In this document: positions 1 through 8,497 of the stretch, in pieces
Position numbering within the stretch: position 1 is the first letter of the stretch
How the letters are laid out: every line of letters begins with the position of its first letter
NCBI GenBank assembly: GCA_002327985.1
Contig: DCVM01000157.1
Span: 1 to 33,324 of the forward strand
Source of the DNA: Syntrophaceae bacterium UBA2188
GTDB taxonomy: Bacteria > Desulfobacterota > BSN033 > UBA1163
Length of the DNA: 33,324 nt
Direction: 5' to 3'
The notes under the pieces: model-generated
The model's database searches: none
What the model saw: the letters and a program-made list of their open reading frames with translations, nothing else
Told to the model about the DNA's origin: nothing
Translations under genes and position numbers: made by a program

Positions 1-17
1 TCAATGAATCCCTCTCC

Positions 18-46
18 TTGACTTGACCTTCTACTGAATTTATAAT
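18..46 (+). promoter_or_regulatory. sigma70-type promoter of the ligase/ABC operon
   Basis: A TTGACT hexamer at 18-23 is followed after exactly 17 bases by a perfect TATAAT at 41-46. This is a near-consensus housekeeping promoter. Transcription would start near 53, leaving a leader of about 60 bases before the first ligase gene. A Shine-Dalgarno-like AGAGGT lies at 98-103, 11 bases before the ATG at 115. No comparably good promoter was seen in the gaps of the following 15 kb, so this may drive much of the block. Confidence 0.7.
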
Positions 47-114
47 CACCGCACTGGAGATATTAAATTAAAACCACAAACATAAAATCTCCTTAACAGA
101 GGTAGTTTCATAAC

Positions 115-1734
115 ATGGGAATTTTCTCTGATCTAAAAATGTATGGCCGGTTTGCCTGGGGGTTAAGGGGATTTCTGAAACACACCCTGACGCTCGAGGA
201 AGCTAAAGCGATCATCAAGAGGCGGATGGAAGAAAGAGAACCCAACTTCCTACGCTTGGTCAGAAAAGGAATTTATGGTTATCCAAAAAGTCCTTATCTA
301 CCTCTGCTGAAGTTGGCCCAATGCGAAATGGGTGATTTAGAAAACATTTTAAAAATGAAGGGGTTGGAAGGAACCCTTCATGCTCTTCGGGAGGCAGGAG
401 TTTATATCACCTTTGAGGAGTTCAAGGGTCGTGAACCCATTGTGCGCAATGGAAAAGTGATTCCTGTAAAAGCTCACGATTTCGACAACCCTTATCTCAG
501 CCACTATTATCATGTTGAAACCGGCGGGACGACAGGGGCAGGGACACGGGTCCCTCTTGATTTGGATCATATTGCAGAGCTAGCCCCTTTTTACATGGTA
601 GCCATTGATGCCCATCATCTTCTGTATGCTCCGGCGATTTGTTGGTACGGACTTCTCCCCGATGAAACTGGCCTGCTCTATATCTTATTTAGATCTTCCT
701 ATAAATGTCTTCCTGTAAAATGGTTCTCCCCAATTACAAAACGAGATTTCAGACCCTCTTTTAAGGACCGTTTCGCCACCCAATATATCATTAGGATGGG
801 ACGGATGTTTGGCTACCCTATCCCTTGGCCAGAACCAGTCCCCCTCGACCAAGCCATCATAGTGGCTCGTTGGGTAGCCGATATTCTAAAAAATCATGGT
901 AGATGTTTGTTGTCCACTCATGTCAGCATGTTACTGAGAGTATCTCTTGCTGCACAGGAGGAAGGATTGGATCTCACAGGGGCTACATTGATGGGCGGGG
1001 GGGAGCCACCCACGCCATCAAAAGTTCGTGAAATCATCTGCAGCGGAGCACGGTATGTCCCTAACTATTTTTTTGCTGAAACTGGTCCTGTTGGTTGGGG
1101 GTGCGCCCAGCCGGCTGAGATCAACGACCTTCATTTCTTTAAAGATAGTCTCGCTCTTATTCAATACCCACGCCAAGTGCCTGGTTCAGTCATGACGGTA
1201 GAGGCTTTCCACTTCACAACACTCTTTCCCACGGCTCCCAAAATCATGCTAAATGTAGAAAGCGATGACTACGGAATCATTGAAACTCGATCCTGTGGAT
1301 GTTTGTTAGAAAGCTGCGGGTACACAGAACACGTGCGTGGCATTCGCAGTTTCCGCAAGCTGACAGGAGAAGGGGTAACGTTAGTCGGAAGCGAAATGAT
1401 CCATATCTTGGACGAAGTTCTACCAACCCGCTTTGGAGGTAGCCCTCTCGACTACCAGTTGCTGGAGGAGAATGATGAAAAGGGTTTCACTCGGCTCAGC
1501 CTTGTAGTGAGCCCCAGGATTGAGATTAAGGATGAAAAGGAAGTCATAGAAGTTGTTCTTGAGGCATTAAGGCGAAGCAGTGTCGCCGCAGATCTGGCTC
1601 GAGCTATGTGGAATCAGGCCAATACCCTGAAAGTGAAACGTAGAGAACCAATTTGGACGGCACGCGGCAAGTTAATGCCACTGCATTTATCACAACGCCC
1701 TGAATCGACGTTACCCAAGGGGAGGGGAAAATGA
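115..1734 (+). CDS. PaaK-like AMP-forming ligase (ANL superfamily), copy 1
   Basis: A 539-residue adenylate-forming enzyme, most like the phenylacetate-CoA ligase/LuxE branch. The phosphate-binding loop ETGGTTGAG is at residues 135-143, a nucleotide-loop motif MGGGEPP near 293, the YFFAET equivalent of the aromatic/TE motif at 318-323, the ribose-binding aspartate region ESDDYG near 382, and a C-terminal RGKL motif with candidate catalytic Lys519. It should activate a carboxylic acid as acyl-AMP and perhaps transfer it to CoA. It has no signal peptide and should be cytoplasmic. Its stop overlaps the next start by 4 bases (ATGA), so it is translationally coupled to a substrate-binding protein, which suggests the ligase acts on the imported compound. 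A closely related copy follows at 2800. The substrate is not recognisable from sequence alone. Confidence 0.8.
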   Translation: MGIFSDLKMYGRFAWGLRGFLKHTLTLEEAKAIIKRRMEEREPNFLRLVRKGIYGYPKSPYLPLLKLAQCEMGDLENILKMKGLEGTLHALREAGVYITFEEFKGREPIVRNGKVIPVKAHDFDNPYLSHYYHVETGGTTGAGTRVPLDLDHIAELAPFYMVAIDAHHLLYAPAICWYGLLPDETGLLYILFRSSYKCLPVKWFSPITKRDFRPSFKDRFATQYIIRMGRMFGYPIPWPEPVPLDQAIIVARWVADILKNHGRCLLSTHVSMLLRVSLAAQEEGLDLTGATLMGGGEPPTPSKVREIICSGARYVPNYFFAETGPVGWGCAQPAEINDLHFFKDSLALIQYPRQVPGSVMTVEAFHFTTLFPTAPKIMLNVESDDYGIIETRSCGCLLESCGYTEHVRGIRSFRKLTGEGVTLVGSEMIHILDEVLPTRFGGSPLDYQLLEENDEKGFTRLSLVVSPRIEIKDEKEVIEVVLEALRRSSVAADLARAMWNQANTLKVKRREPIWTARGKLMPLHLSQRPESTLPKGRGK

Positions 1735-2762
1735 CCATTCATTCTTTAAAACCTGCCTTAACTTTACTCCTATCTTTAATCCTGCTTATGCAGGTCAGTT
1801 TCTCTTATGCTAAGGAACAGTTTCAATCAAAACCATTAAAGTTGAAATTAGTTTATATGCCCTACATCACTTCCGCCCCGTTTCTCATCGCTGAGGAGGA
1901 AGGGTTTTTTGCCAGTGAGGGATTGCAGATTGAATTCGTAAAGATGGGGGATGCGATGGAAGCCCTCCCTTCCTTAATTAAGGGTGAGGTGGATGTCTTA
2001 GGGGAAGCGATCTATCCGGCTTTTCTCAATGCCATGGTCCGAGGAGGCAAGATTAAATTTGTGGCTGACAGAGGTTATCTTCCTCCTACGGGATGTACTT
2101 ATGCCGCCATATTGGCCAGACGGGCTTTGGTTGAAGAGGGGGAACTGAGTAGTATTTCCCAGTTAAAAGGTCGACGGGTCGCAGCTAAACAATCTTCAGC
2201 TGTAGTGGGTTATTTTTTGGAGAAAGTCCTTGTTCAGTCTGGTTTAACACTTGCTGATGTTGAACTGGTATCTCTCCCTACACCGATGCGGCTCGAAGCC
2301 TTTGCAAAAGGCACCATCGATATCACTTTCGGTTTTGAGCCGTGGTTAACCCAATTTCTGAGGGGAGGCCATGCTACGATCTGGAAATCGGTCCAGCAGT
2401 TGATCCCTAACTTTCAGATGGGGCTACTCTTATATGGCCCCACTCTGCTTGAAAAGAACCCCGAGGCTGGAAAGCGGTTCATGGTCGCTTATCTTAAAGC
2501 CGTAAGACAGTATAATCGAGGCAAAATTGAAAGAAATATAGAAATTCTGGCTAAGCACACTGGCTTGGATCGAGAACTTTTAATAAAATGTTGTTGGCCT
2601 GCTTTCCGTGATAATGGTCATATAAACATCGAGAGTATCGTTGACTTTCAATCGTGGGCTCTGGAGAAAGGATTTCTCGACAAGGAAGTCCCCCCGGACC
2701 GGTTCTGGGATCCCAGCTTCATCGAATACGCCAATAAAGTTTTGGGGACAGCTAAAAATTAA
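1731..2762 (+). CDS. ABC transporter substrate-binding protein, NMT1/SsuA type, copy 1
   Basis: A 343-residue exported protein. Residues 1-27 form a signal peptide with a leucine-rich core ending near SYAKEQ. The mature part has the pattern of NMT1/THI5, SsuA and TauA proteins: an opening strand followed by PFLIAEEEGFF, then GL..EFVKM, and a GEVDVLGEA segment. These proteins bind sulfonates, nitrate, pyrimidines or aromatic acids in the periplasm and hand them to an ABC permease. The start overlaps the ligase stop as ATGA. A paralogue with clearly diverged pocket residues lies at 4416, so the one transporter downstream is probably served by two receptors of different specificity. The ligand cannot be assigned. 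Confidence 0.85.
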   Translation: MTIHSLKPALTLLLSLILLMQVSFSYAKEQFQSKPLKLKLVYMPYITSAPFLIAEEEGFFASEGLQIEFVKMGDAMEALPSLIKGEVDVLGEAIYPAFLNAMVRGGKIKFVADRGYLPPTGCTYAAILARRALVEEGELSSISQLKGRRVAAKQSSAVVGYFLEKVLVQSGLTLADVELVSLPTPMRLEAFAKGTIDITFGFEPWLTQFLRGGHATIWKSVQQLIPNFQMGLLLYGPTLLEKNPEAGKRFMVAYLKAVRQYNRGKIERNIEILAKHTGLDRELLIKCCWPAFRDNGHINIESIVDFQSWALEKGFLDKEVPPDRFWDPSFIEYANKVLGTAKN

Positions 2763-2799
2763 CGGATCTAAAATTTTTATTGAAGGGAATTTTAGAACT

Positions 2800-4419
2800 T
2801 TGAGTACACTCTCTGACATGAAAATGTATGGCCGGTTTGCCTGGGGGTTAAGGGGATTTCTGAAACACACCCTGACGCTCGAGGAAGCAAAAGCGATCAT
2901 CAAGAGGCGGATGGAAGAAAGAGAACCCAACTTCCTCCGTTTGGTCAGAAAAGGAATTTTTGGTTATCCAAAAAGTCCTTATTTACCTCTGCTGAAGTTG
3001 GCCCAATGCGAAATGGGTGATTTAGAAAACATGTTAAAGATCAAGGGTTTGGAAGGAACCCTTCATGCTCTTCGGGAGGCAGGAGTTTATATCACCTTTG
3101 AGGAGTTCAAGGGTCGTCAGCCCATTGTGCGCAATGGAAAAGTGATTCCTGTAAAAGCTCACGATTTCGACAACCCTTATCTCAGCCACTATTATAGGGG
3201 AGAGACAGGCGGAACAACCGGGGCAGGAACACGCGTAGACATGGACCTGGACCATATTGACGCTCAGACATATTTTCAGATGGTTGCCATGGATGCCCAT
3301 GGTCTTATTGGACTTCCTGCCGTGATTTGGTGGGGAACCCTTCCCGACACAACTGGTTTGCTCAGTATTCTGTTACGAGCACGCTATCGATATTTTCCCC
3401 AGAAGTGGTTTTTCCCGGTTACGAGGAAGGACTTTCGACCATCTCTCAAGAACCGACTTGCCACCCATTTTATCATTATCATGGGGAGATGGTTTGGTGC
3501 CTCCATCCCTTGGCCTGAACCAGTACCATTGGATCAAGCATTGATCGTTGCAAAGTGGATTTCTGACACACTAAAAGAACACGGTCAATGCTTATTATCC
3601 ACTCATATCAGCATGTTGATGAGAGTATCCCTCGCCGCACAGGAAGAAGGATTAGATCTCACTGGAGCTACGTTTATGGGCGGCGGGGAGCCACCCACAC
3701 CGGCCAAGGTTCGAGAAATCACCCGCAGTGGGGCACACTACATCCCTGTCTATTTCTTCGCCGAAGTAGGAGCTGTTGGTTATGGTTGTGTTAAACCAGT
3801 GGATATTAATGATCTGCATTTTTTTAAAGATGGCCTTGCCCTTATCCAATATCCCCACCAGGTTCCCAATTCAGAAATTACTGTAGAGGCCTTCAACTTT
3901 ACTACCTTGCTGCCTACAGCTCCAAAAGTGATACTCAATGTGGAGATTGATGATTATGGGGTTATTGAAACCCGGTCTTGCGGCTGTCCTCTGGAGAGAT
4001 TTGGCTACACTGAGCATCTGCGCCAGATTTATAGCTTTAGCAAGTTAACCGGTGAAGGTGTCACTCTGGTAGGTAGTGAAATGATTCATATTTTAGAGGA
4101 AGTATTGCCGGCGAGATTTGGAGGAAACCCCCTCGATTACCAGTTGTTGGAGGAAGAGGACGAAAAGGGATTCACCCGTCTCAGCATTGTAGTGAATCCC
4201 AAAATTGAGATTAAGGATGAAAAGGAAGTTATTGAAGTCGTTCTCGAGGCATTAAGACGAGGTAGTGTCGCTGCAGATCTGGCTCGAGCTGTTTGGAATC
4301 AGGCCAATACCCTGAAAGTAAAACGGAGAGAACCGATCTGGACGACCCGCGGTAAGTTAATGCCGCTGCATTTATTACAACGATCTGACCTTACGATAGG
4401 TAAAGGAGAGAAAAAATGA
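2800..4419 (+). CDS. PaaK-like AMP-forming ligase, copy 2 (TTG start)
   Basis: Paralogue of the first ligase, with the same motifs: ETGGTTGAG loop, MGGGEPP, YFFAE, an EIDDYG segment and a C-terminal RGKL. The start is taken as TTG at 2800. It gives exactly the same length as copy 1 (539 residues), the N-termini then align without a gap, and AAGGGA at 2783-2788 sits 11 bases upstream, the same spacing as in copy 1. An ATG at 2818 is the alternative. The first 370 or so coding bases are almost identical to copy 1, while the middle third, which forms the acyl pocket in this fold, differs at many positions. This suggests a second substrate specificity. It is coupled by ATGA overlap to the second binding protein. 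Confidence 0.8.
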   Translation: MSTLSDMKMYGRFAWGLRGFLKHTLTLEEAKAIIKRRMEEREPNFLRLVRKGIFGYPKSPYLPLLKLAQCEMGDLENMLKIKGLEGTLHALREAGVYITFEEFKGRQPIVRNGKVIPVKAHDFDNPYLSHYYRGETGGTTGAGTRVDMDLDHIDAQTYFQMVAMDAHGLIGLPAVIWWGTLPDTTGLLSILLRARYRYFPQKWFFPVTRKDFRPSLKNRLATHFIIIMGRWFGASIPWPEPVPLDQALIVAKWISDTLKEHGQCLLSTHISMLMRVSLAAQEEGLDLTGATFMGGGEPPTPAKVREITRSGAHYIPVYFFAEVGAVGYGCVKPVDINDLHFFKDGLALIQYPHQVPNSEITVEAFNFTTLLPTAPKVILNVEIDDYGVIETRSCGCPLERFGYTEHLRQIYSFSKLTGEGVTLVGSEMIHILEEVLPARFGGNPLDYQLLEEEDEKGFTRLSIVVNPKIEIKDEKEVIEVVLEALRRGSVAADLARAVWNQANTLKVKRREPIWTTRGKLMPLHLLQRSDLTIGKGEKK

Positions 4420-5447
4420 CCATTCATCTTCAAAAAATTGCCATCCCTTTACTCCTGGTCTTAATTGCGCTCATGCAATTTCATATTTCTTATGCTAAAG
4501 AGCAGGCTCAGCCAAAGCTTATAAAGCTTAGAACAATCCACTTGCCCTATATTGCTTCCACCCCCCTCCTCATTGCTGAAGAGGAGGGGTATTTCACCGA
4601 GCAAGGGCTACAGGTAGAGTTTATCAAGATGACGGAGGGCGTCAAAGGGTTGCCCGCTTTAATTAAAGGCGACCTTGATGTCATACCGGACACAATCTAC
4701 CCCAGTTACCTAAATGCCATAGCACGGGGAGCCAATATCAAGATTGTCGCTGATAGAGGCTATCTTTCCTCTACCGGTTGCACCTACTCTGCCTTTATGG
4801 CAAGACGGGCACTGGTGGAACAAGGGAGGCTTAACAATATATCACAAATGAAGGGCCTGCGTTTTGCCTCAGTTCAAGCCTCTTCTATAGCAGCATATTC
4901 TTTCGACAAAATGCTCAGTAAAGAAGGACTGCCTACCGTTGATGTTGAAACGGTATATATCCAAATGCCGGCGCGGCTGGATGCTCTCGAAAGAGGTTCA
5001 TTAGACGTTGCCTTTTGCACCGAACCCTGGGTTACCCGAGTGCTTCAGGCTGGCCATGCAGTCATATGGAAGCCCATCCATCATATCACTCCAAACTTCC
5101 AGTTAGCTTTCCTGATGTATGGTCCTACACTACTTGAGAAAAACCCGGATGCTGGAAGACGGTTTATGATCGCCTATCTAAAAGGAGTCCGTCAATATAA
5201 TCAAGGAAAAACCAAAAGAAATCTGGAGATCATGGCCAAACACACTGGTTTAGATCAAGAGCTTTTACAGAAATGTTGTTGGCAAGCCTTCCGCAACGAT
5301 GGTCGAATAAACGCCGATAGTATCCTTGACTTCCAGTCGTGGGCCTTGAAGAAAGGGTTTCTTGACAAGGTGGTTCCCCCGGATCAGTTCTGGGATCCCA
5401 GCTTTATAGAATATGCAAACAAGGTTTTGGGGGAGTCAAAAAAATGA
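4416..5447 (+). CDS. ABC transporter substrate-binding protein, NMT1/SsuA type, copy 2
   Basis: 343 residues, the same length as copy 1 and alignable throughout. A hydrophobic signal peptide ends near ISYAKEQ, followed by PLLIAEEEGYF and GDLDVIPDT. It is periplasmic and should deliver ligand to the ATPase/permease pair encoded immediately downstream. It overlaps the preceding ligase and the following ATPase gene by 4 bases on each side. The C-terminal quarter is much more conserved with copy 1 than the lobes around the ligand site, which fits duplication followed by change in specificity. Confidence 0.85.
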   Translation: MTIHLQKIAIPLLLVLIALMQFHISYAKEQAQPKLIKLRTIHLPYIASTPLLIAEEEGYFTEQGLQVEFIKMTEGVKGLPALIKGDLDVIPDTIYPSYLNAIARGANIKIVADRGYLSSTGCTYSAFMARRALVEQGRLNNISQMKGLRFASVQASSIAAYSFDKMLSKEGLPTVDVETVYIQMPARLDALERGSLDVAFCTEPWVTRVLQAGHAVIWKPIHHITPNFQLAFLMYGPTLLEKNPDAGRRFMIAYLKGVRQYNQGKTKRNLEIMAKHTGLDQELLQKCCWQAFRNDGRINADSILDFQSWALKKGFLDKVVPPDQFWDPSFIEYANKVLGESKK

Positions 5448-6238
5448 TTGGGGGTAGTAATTTGGGATTAACATGTCAACATCTCTGTAAAACCTATCCA
5501 ACGAGAAATGGCCTCATCACCGCTTTGGATGATATCACCTTCAGCGTCAAAGAGCACGAATTTGTCTCCATTGTTGGCCCGAGTGGGTGTGGCAAGACTA
5601 CACTCCTCAAGCTCATCGCTGGGCTTTCGAAACCTACTTCAGGACAGATTATTTTTAATTCAGGTCTCTCTCGCCATCAACAGCGAACAGCCTTGGTGTT
5701 TCAGGAGCATGGTCTCTTTCCATGGATGACCGTGCTGGACAATGTCGCATTCGGATTGGAAATGTACGGAATGCCTAAAAGGGATCGTCGAGACCTTGCA
5801 ATGACTTTTATTGAAAAAGTGGGATTGGTTTCTTTTGCGAACAATTATCCGCACGAGCTGTCAGTGGGAATGTGCCAAAGAGTGGGAATATTGCGAGCTT
5901 TTGCCGCCGATCCCCAAATATTATTGATGGACGAACCCTTTGGATCTCTCGATGCCCAGACAAAGCAGGTGCTCCGGCAGGAATTATTGAGAATATGGAG
6001 AGAAAATAAAAAGTTAATCCTCTTTGTCACGCATGATATTGATGAAGCGGTGCTATTGGGAGATCGAGTGTTGGTAATGAGCGGCCATCCCGGGCACATT
6101 AGGGAGGAGATTCAAATCCCTATTCATCGTCCCCATGATCCAATCTCTGAGCAGCAGCTAGAATTGACGGAGATCAAATGGCATATCTGGAAGATACTCG
6201 AAGAAGAAGTGCTGAAAAGCTTACAAATGCCCAGCTGA
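5444..6238 (+). CDS. ABC transporter ATPase, nitrate/sulfonate/taurine type
   Basis: A 264-residue nucleotide-binding subunit of the SsuB/TauB/NrtD group. Walker A GPSGCGKTT is at about residue 44, the Q-loop FQEHGLFPW near 93, Walker B ILLMDEPFGSLD near 165, and the H-loop THD near 200. The signature sequence reads LSVGM, where this family normally has LSGGM, so one glycine is replaced by valine. It should energise uptake with the permease encoded next. Its start overlaps the preceding binding-protein stop (ATGA), and its 3' end overlaps the permease gene by about 60 bases. Confidence 0.9.
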   Translation: MIGGSNLGLTCQHLCKTYPTRNGLITALDDITFSVKEHEFVSIVGPSGCGKTTLLKLIAGLSKPTSGQIIFNSGLSRHQQRTALVFQEHGLFPWMTVLDNVAFGLEMYGMPKRDRRDLAMTFIEKVGLVSFANNYPHELSVGMCQRVGILRAFAADPQILLMDEPFGSLDAQTKQVLRQELLRIWRENKKLILFVTHDIDEAVLLGDRVLVMSGHPGHIREEIQIPIHRPHDPISEQQLELTEIKWHIWKILEEEVLKSLQMPS

Positions 6239-7020
6239 AAGAGACCCCTGATCGGTCCAGCATAAGACCCGAATGGTGGGGAACCGCTATTATCATCATT
6301 GCCCCTCTGGTAATTTGGGAAGTCCTTGCTCGGTCAGGCAAAATATCCTCCCTCTTCTTTCCGGCGCCCTCCGTGATCTTCCTGACCTCCATCCAATTGA
6401 TCACGAGTGGTAAACTGTCTATCCATCTCGGAATCACTTTATGGAGGGTATTTATCGGGTTCTTTCTGGGTGGTATCTCGGGCCTCATGTTAGGCTTGGC
6501 CATGGGTTGGTCCCGCCCACTGCGTATGGTTATCGACCCCCTCATTGCAGCTGCACACCCTGTTCCTAAGATTGCTATCCTACCATTGATCATGATCTTC
6601 TTTGGGATCGGTGAATCTTCTAAAATCGTCGTGATAGCGGTTGCCACCTTCTTTCCTATGTTAATCAATACCGTGACAGGAGTGCGACAAATCAATCCTA
6701 TTCATTTTGAAGTCGCAGAAAATTATGGTGCGAGCCTGAATAAAATATTGACTCGGGTCATCCTGCCTGGAAGTCTCCCCATGGTCTTGACCGGCGCACG
6801 CCTCGCGCTGAATATCGCCCTGCTTCTTGCTATTGCCGTGGAGTTAGTCTCTGCTCAAGAAGGTCTGGGAGCGATGATCTGGTTGGCCTGGCAAACACTC
6901 CGGACCGAAGAGCTGTATGTCAGTCTTTTCGTGACCGCGGCTTTAGGAATGATTTTAAACTTCCTTCTTCAGCGCATCACCCTCTATCTCGTCCCCTGGC
7001 AGACAGAACAGAAGATTTGA
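6178..7020 (+). CDS. ABC transporter permease, nitrate/sulfonate/taurine type
   Basis: A 280-residue inner-membrane permease of the SsuC/TauC group with about six membrane segments. The coupling (EAA) loop is seen as EVAENYGASLNKILTRVILP near residues 180-199, followed by LPMVLTGARLALNIALLLAIAVEL. It forms the channel with the upstream ATPase and the two periplasmic binding proteins. The ATG at 6178 gives an unusually long 61-base overlap with the ATPase gene. The first 30 or so residues are polar and poorly conserved in character, so a later non-ATG start is possible. Confidence 0.88.
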   Translation: MAYLEDTRRRSAEKLTNAQLKETPDRSSIRPEWWGTAIIIIAPLVIWEVLARSGKISSLFFPAPSVIFLTSIQLITSGKLSIHLGITLWRVFIGFFLGGISGLMLGLAMGWSRPLRMVIDPLIAAAHPVPKIAILPLIMIFFGIGESSKIVVIAVATFFPMLINTVTGVRQINPIHFEVAENYGASLNKILTRVILPGSLPMVLTGARLALNIALLLAIAVELVSAQEGLGAMIWLAWQTLRTEELYVSLFVTAALGMILNFLLQRITLYLVPWQTEQKI

Positions 7021-8495
7021 TGATTAACGAAGCCCAAACCGTCCTTCGAAATGTGGGACTCCTCATCGCTCAACGAGGCATCTTCGCCCTCAGCAGTTTC
7101 CTCTTTGCTATTTTAGTACCACGAATGATGGGACCAGGAAACTATGGCCGATATGCCTTGCTTTTTTCTCTTGCCACCTGGTTCATCATGTTGAGAGACC
7201 CGGGGCTCAATCAGATCATGGGCCGCTTCATCCCCCAACTCAGGTTACAAGGCGATTGGGAAAGACTTCGAAAGTTGTTCAACAACCTGCTCGCTTTATG
7301 TTTGGTGGGTGGAACACTCGCTGCTATCCTGTATTTCCTTCTCACCTCGCTATGGTTGACCGACCTTGACCTGTTCTTGCTGGCCACCATGGCCAGCACG
7401 GTAGTTGTCCGAGCCTGCTCTCATCCCTTTTTCTCCCTCTTTTTAGGTCTCAACCAAGCCGCTCGTTGGGGTATGAACGACATCATCTACCGATGGGCTT
7501 CGCTCGCTTTTCTGATCGTCGGTTTTTATATGGCCGGTCTCCAGGGGGCCTGCCTGGGCTTGCTCATGGCTGAATTGATTGTACTTTCGGTCGGAGTCTG
7601 GTGGGGTAGATCCCATTTCTCTTGGTCCAAAATACGCCTCGACATCAGCTACCTTATGCCCTATCTCCGGTTCGGCTTTTTCTTCTATGTCAGCCATCTG
7701 ATGATAGCCGCTTCTTATCATAGCGGGGCGGTACTGGTCAGATTTTTTTATAGCGATTATGTCCAGGTAGGCTACTTTGGCCTGGCCTTTAGTGCCTTCC
7801 TTACGGCTGCCATAGCGATTCCACAGCTTACCTTAGCCTTCGCCCCATTCATGACGACTCTTCTGGATCAAGGAAAGACGGAGGAGCTTTGTCAGTGGAC
7901 CGAGCATTTAATCAAATGGCTGGCAGCGGCTGGGGTATTGGCAGTATTTGGTGTGCTCCTCCTTGGAAACGATCTGATTCCATTGATGCTCGGTAAAACC
8001 TACCGGCCAGTGGCTATAAATCTGTTGCCCCTTTCGCTGGCATTATTCCCCTTTGTTTTGAACAATGTGGCCACTTTACTCACCCTTATCTACAACCGCC
8101 CCAAAGTTGCACTCGTAGCTGCAGGAATAAGACTTGCCGCATTCTGGATCTTTGGATTCCCCTTTGTAGCCTGGTGGGGAAGTTTCGGAGGCTGTTTGGC
8201 TGTTTTGGTGGCCTCGTCACTATCGGCTGTTTATTCGACACGGCGTATGCGGGAGTCCACGCCTTATTCCCTTCAAAAATGGCTGTTGGCAATCGGCCTT
8301 GGGGTACTCTTCCTTCCCCTTGTGTGGCTTCGATCGACCTGGATGGTGAATTTGGCATTATATGGCCTATTCATTCTCGGTTACATGATTTTGTTGTTAT
8401 TTTTACGTGTCATCACCACAGGGGAAATGAGGATATTTTGGCAGGCTATTCGTTCAAGGCAAAAAATTCCAGACTCAAGATTTCAGGAAAAATAG
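7020..8495 (+). CDS. Wzx/MATE-like polysaccharide or lipid-linked product flippase
   Basis: A 491-residue, very hydrophobic protein with roughly 12-14 membrane helices. The N-terminal motif RGIFALSSFLFAILVPRMMG followed by GNYGRYALLFSL is typical of the polysaccharide transport/Wzx family in the MOP superfamily. It should flip a lipid-linked or amphipathic product across the inner membrane. The ATG at 7020 shares one base with the permease stop (TGATG), and AGAAG lies just upstream, so it is coupled to the transporter genes. A flippase directly after an import system suggests the imported compound ends in a surface or exported product. The cargo is unknown. Confidence 0.8.
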   Translation: MINEAQTVLRNVGLLIAQRGIFALSSFLFAILVPRMMGPGNYGRYALLFSLATWFIMLRDPGLNQIMGRFIPQLRLQGDWERLRKLFNNLLALCLVGGTLAAILYFLLTSLWLTDLDLFLLATMASTVVVRACSHPFFSLFLGLNQAARWGMNDIIYRWASLAFLIVGFYMAGLQGACLGLLMAELIVLSVGVWWGRSHFSWSKIRLDISYLMPYLRFGFFFYVSHLMIAASYHSGAVLVRFFYSDYVQVGYFGLAFSAFLTAAIAIPQLTLAFAPFMTTLLDQGKTEELCQWTEHLIKWLAAAGVLAVFGVLLLGNDLIPLMLGKTYRPVAINLLPLSLALFPFVLNNVATLLTLIYNRPKVALVAAGIRLAAFWIFGFPFVAWWGSFGGCLAVLVASSLSAVYSTRRMRESTPYSLQKWLLAIGLGVLFLPLVWLRSTWMVNLALYGLFILGYMILLLFLRVITTGEMRIFWQAIRSRQKIPDSRFQEK

Positions 8496-8497
8496 AG

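Noticed and set aside
2641..2799. Upstream extension of the second ligase reading frame
   Set aside because: It lies in the first binding-protein gene in another frame and has no counterpart in the first ligase; TTG 2800 gives equal length and a ribosome site.
6174..6695. 173-residue antisense reading frame in the permease gene
   Set aside because: It is antisense to a clear permease gene, has no family-like motif, and is rich in residues expected from complementing hydrophobic codons.
8174..8497. N-terminal extension of the methyltransferase frame
   Set aside because: It runs inside the flippase gene; ATG 8498 directly after the flippase stop has a ribosome site and starts the plausible protein.
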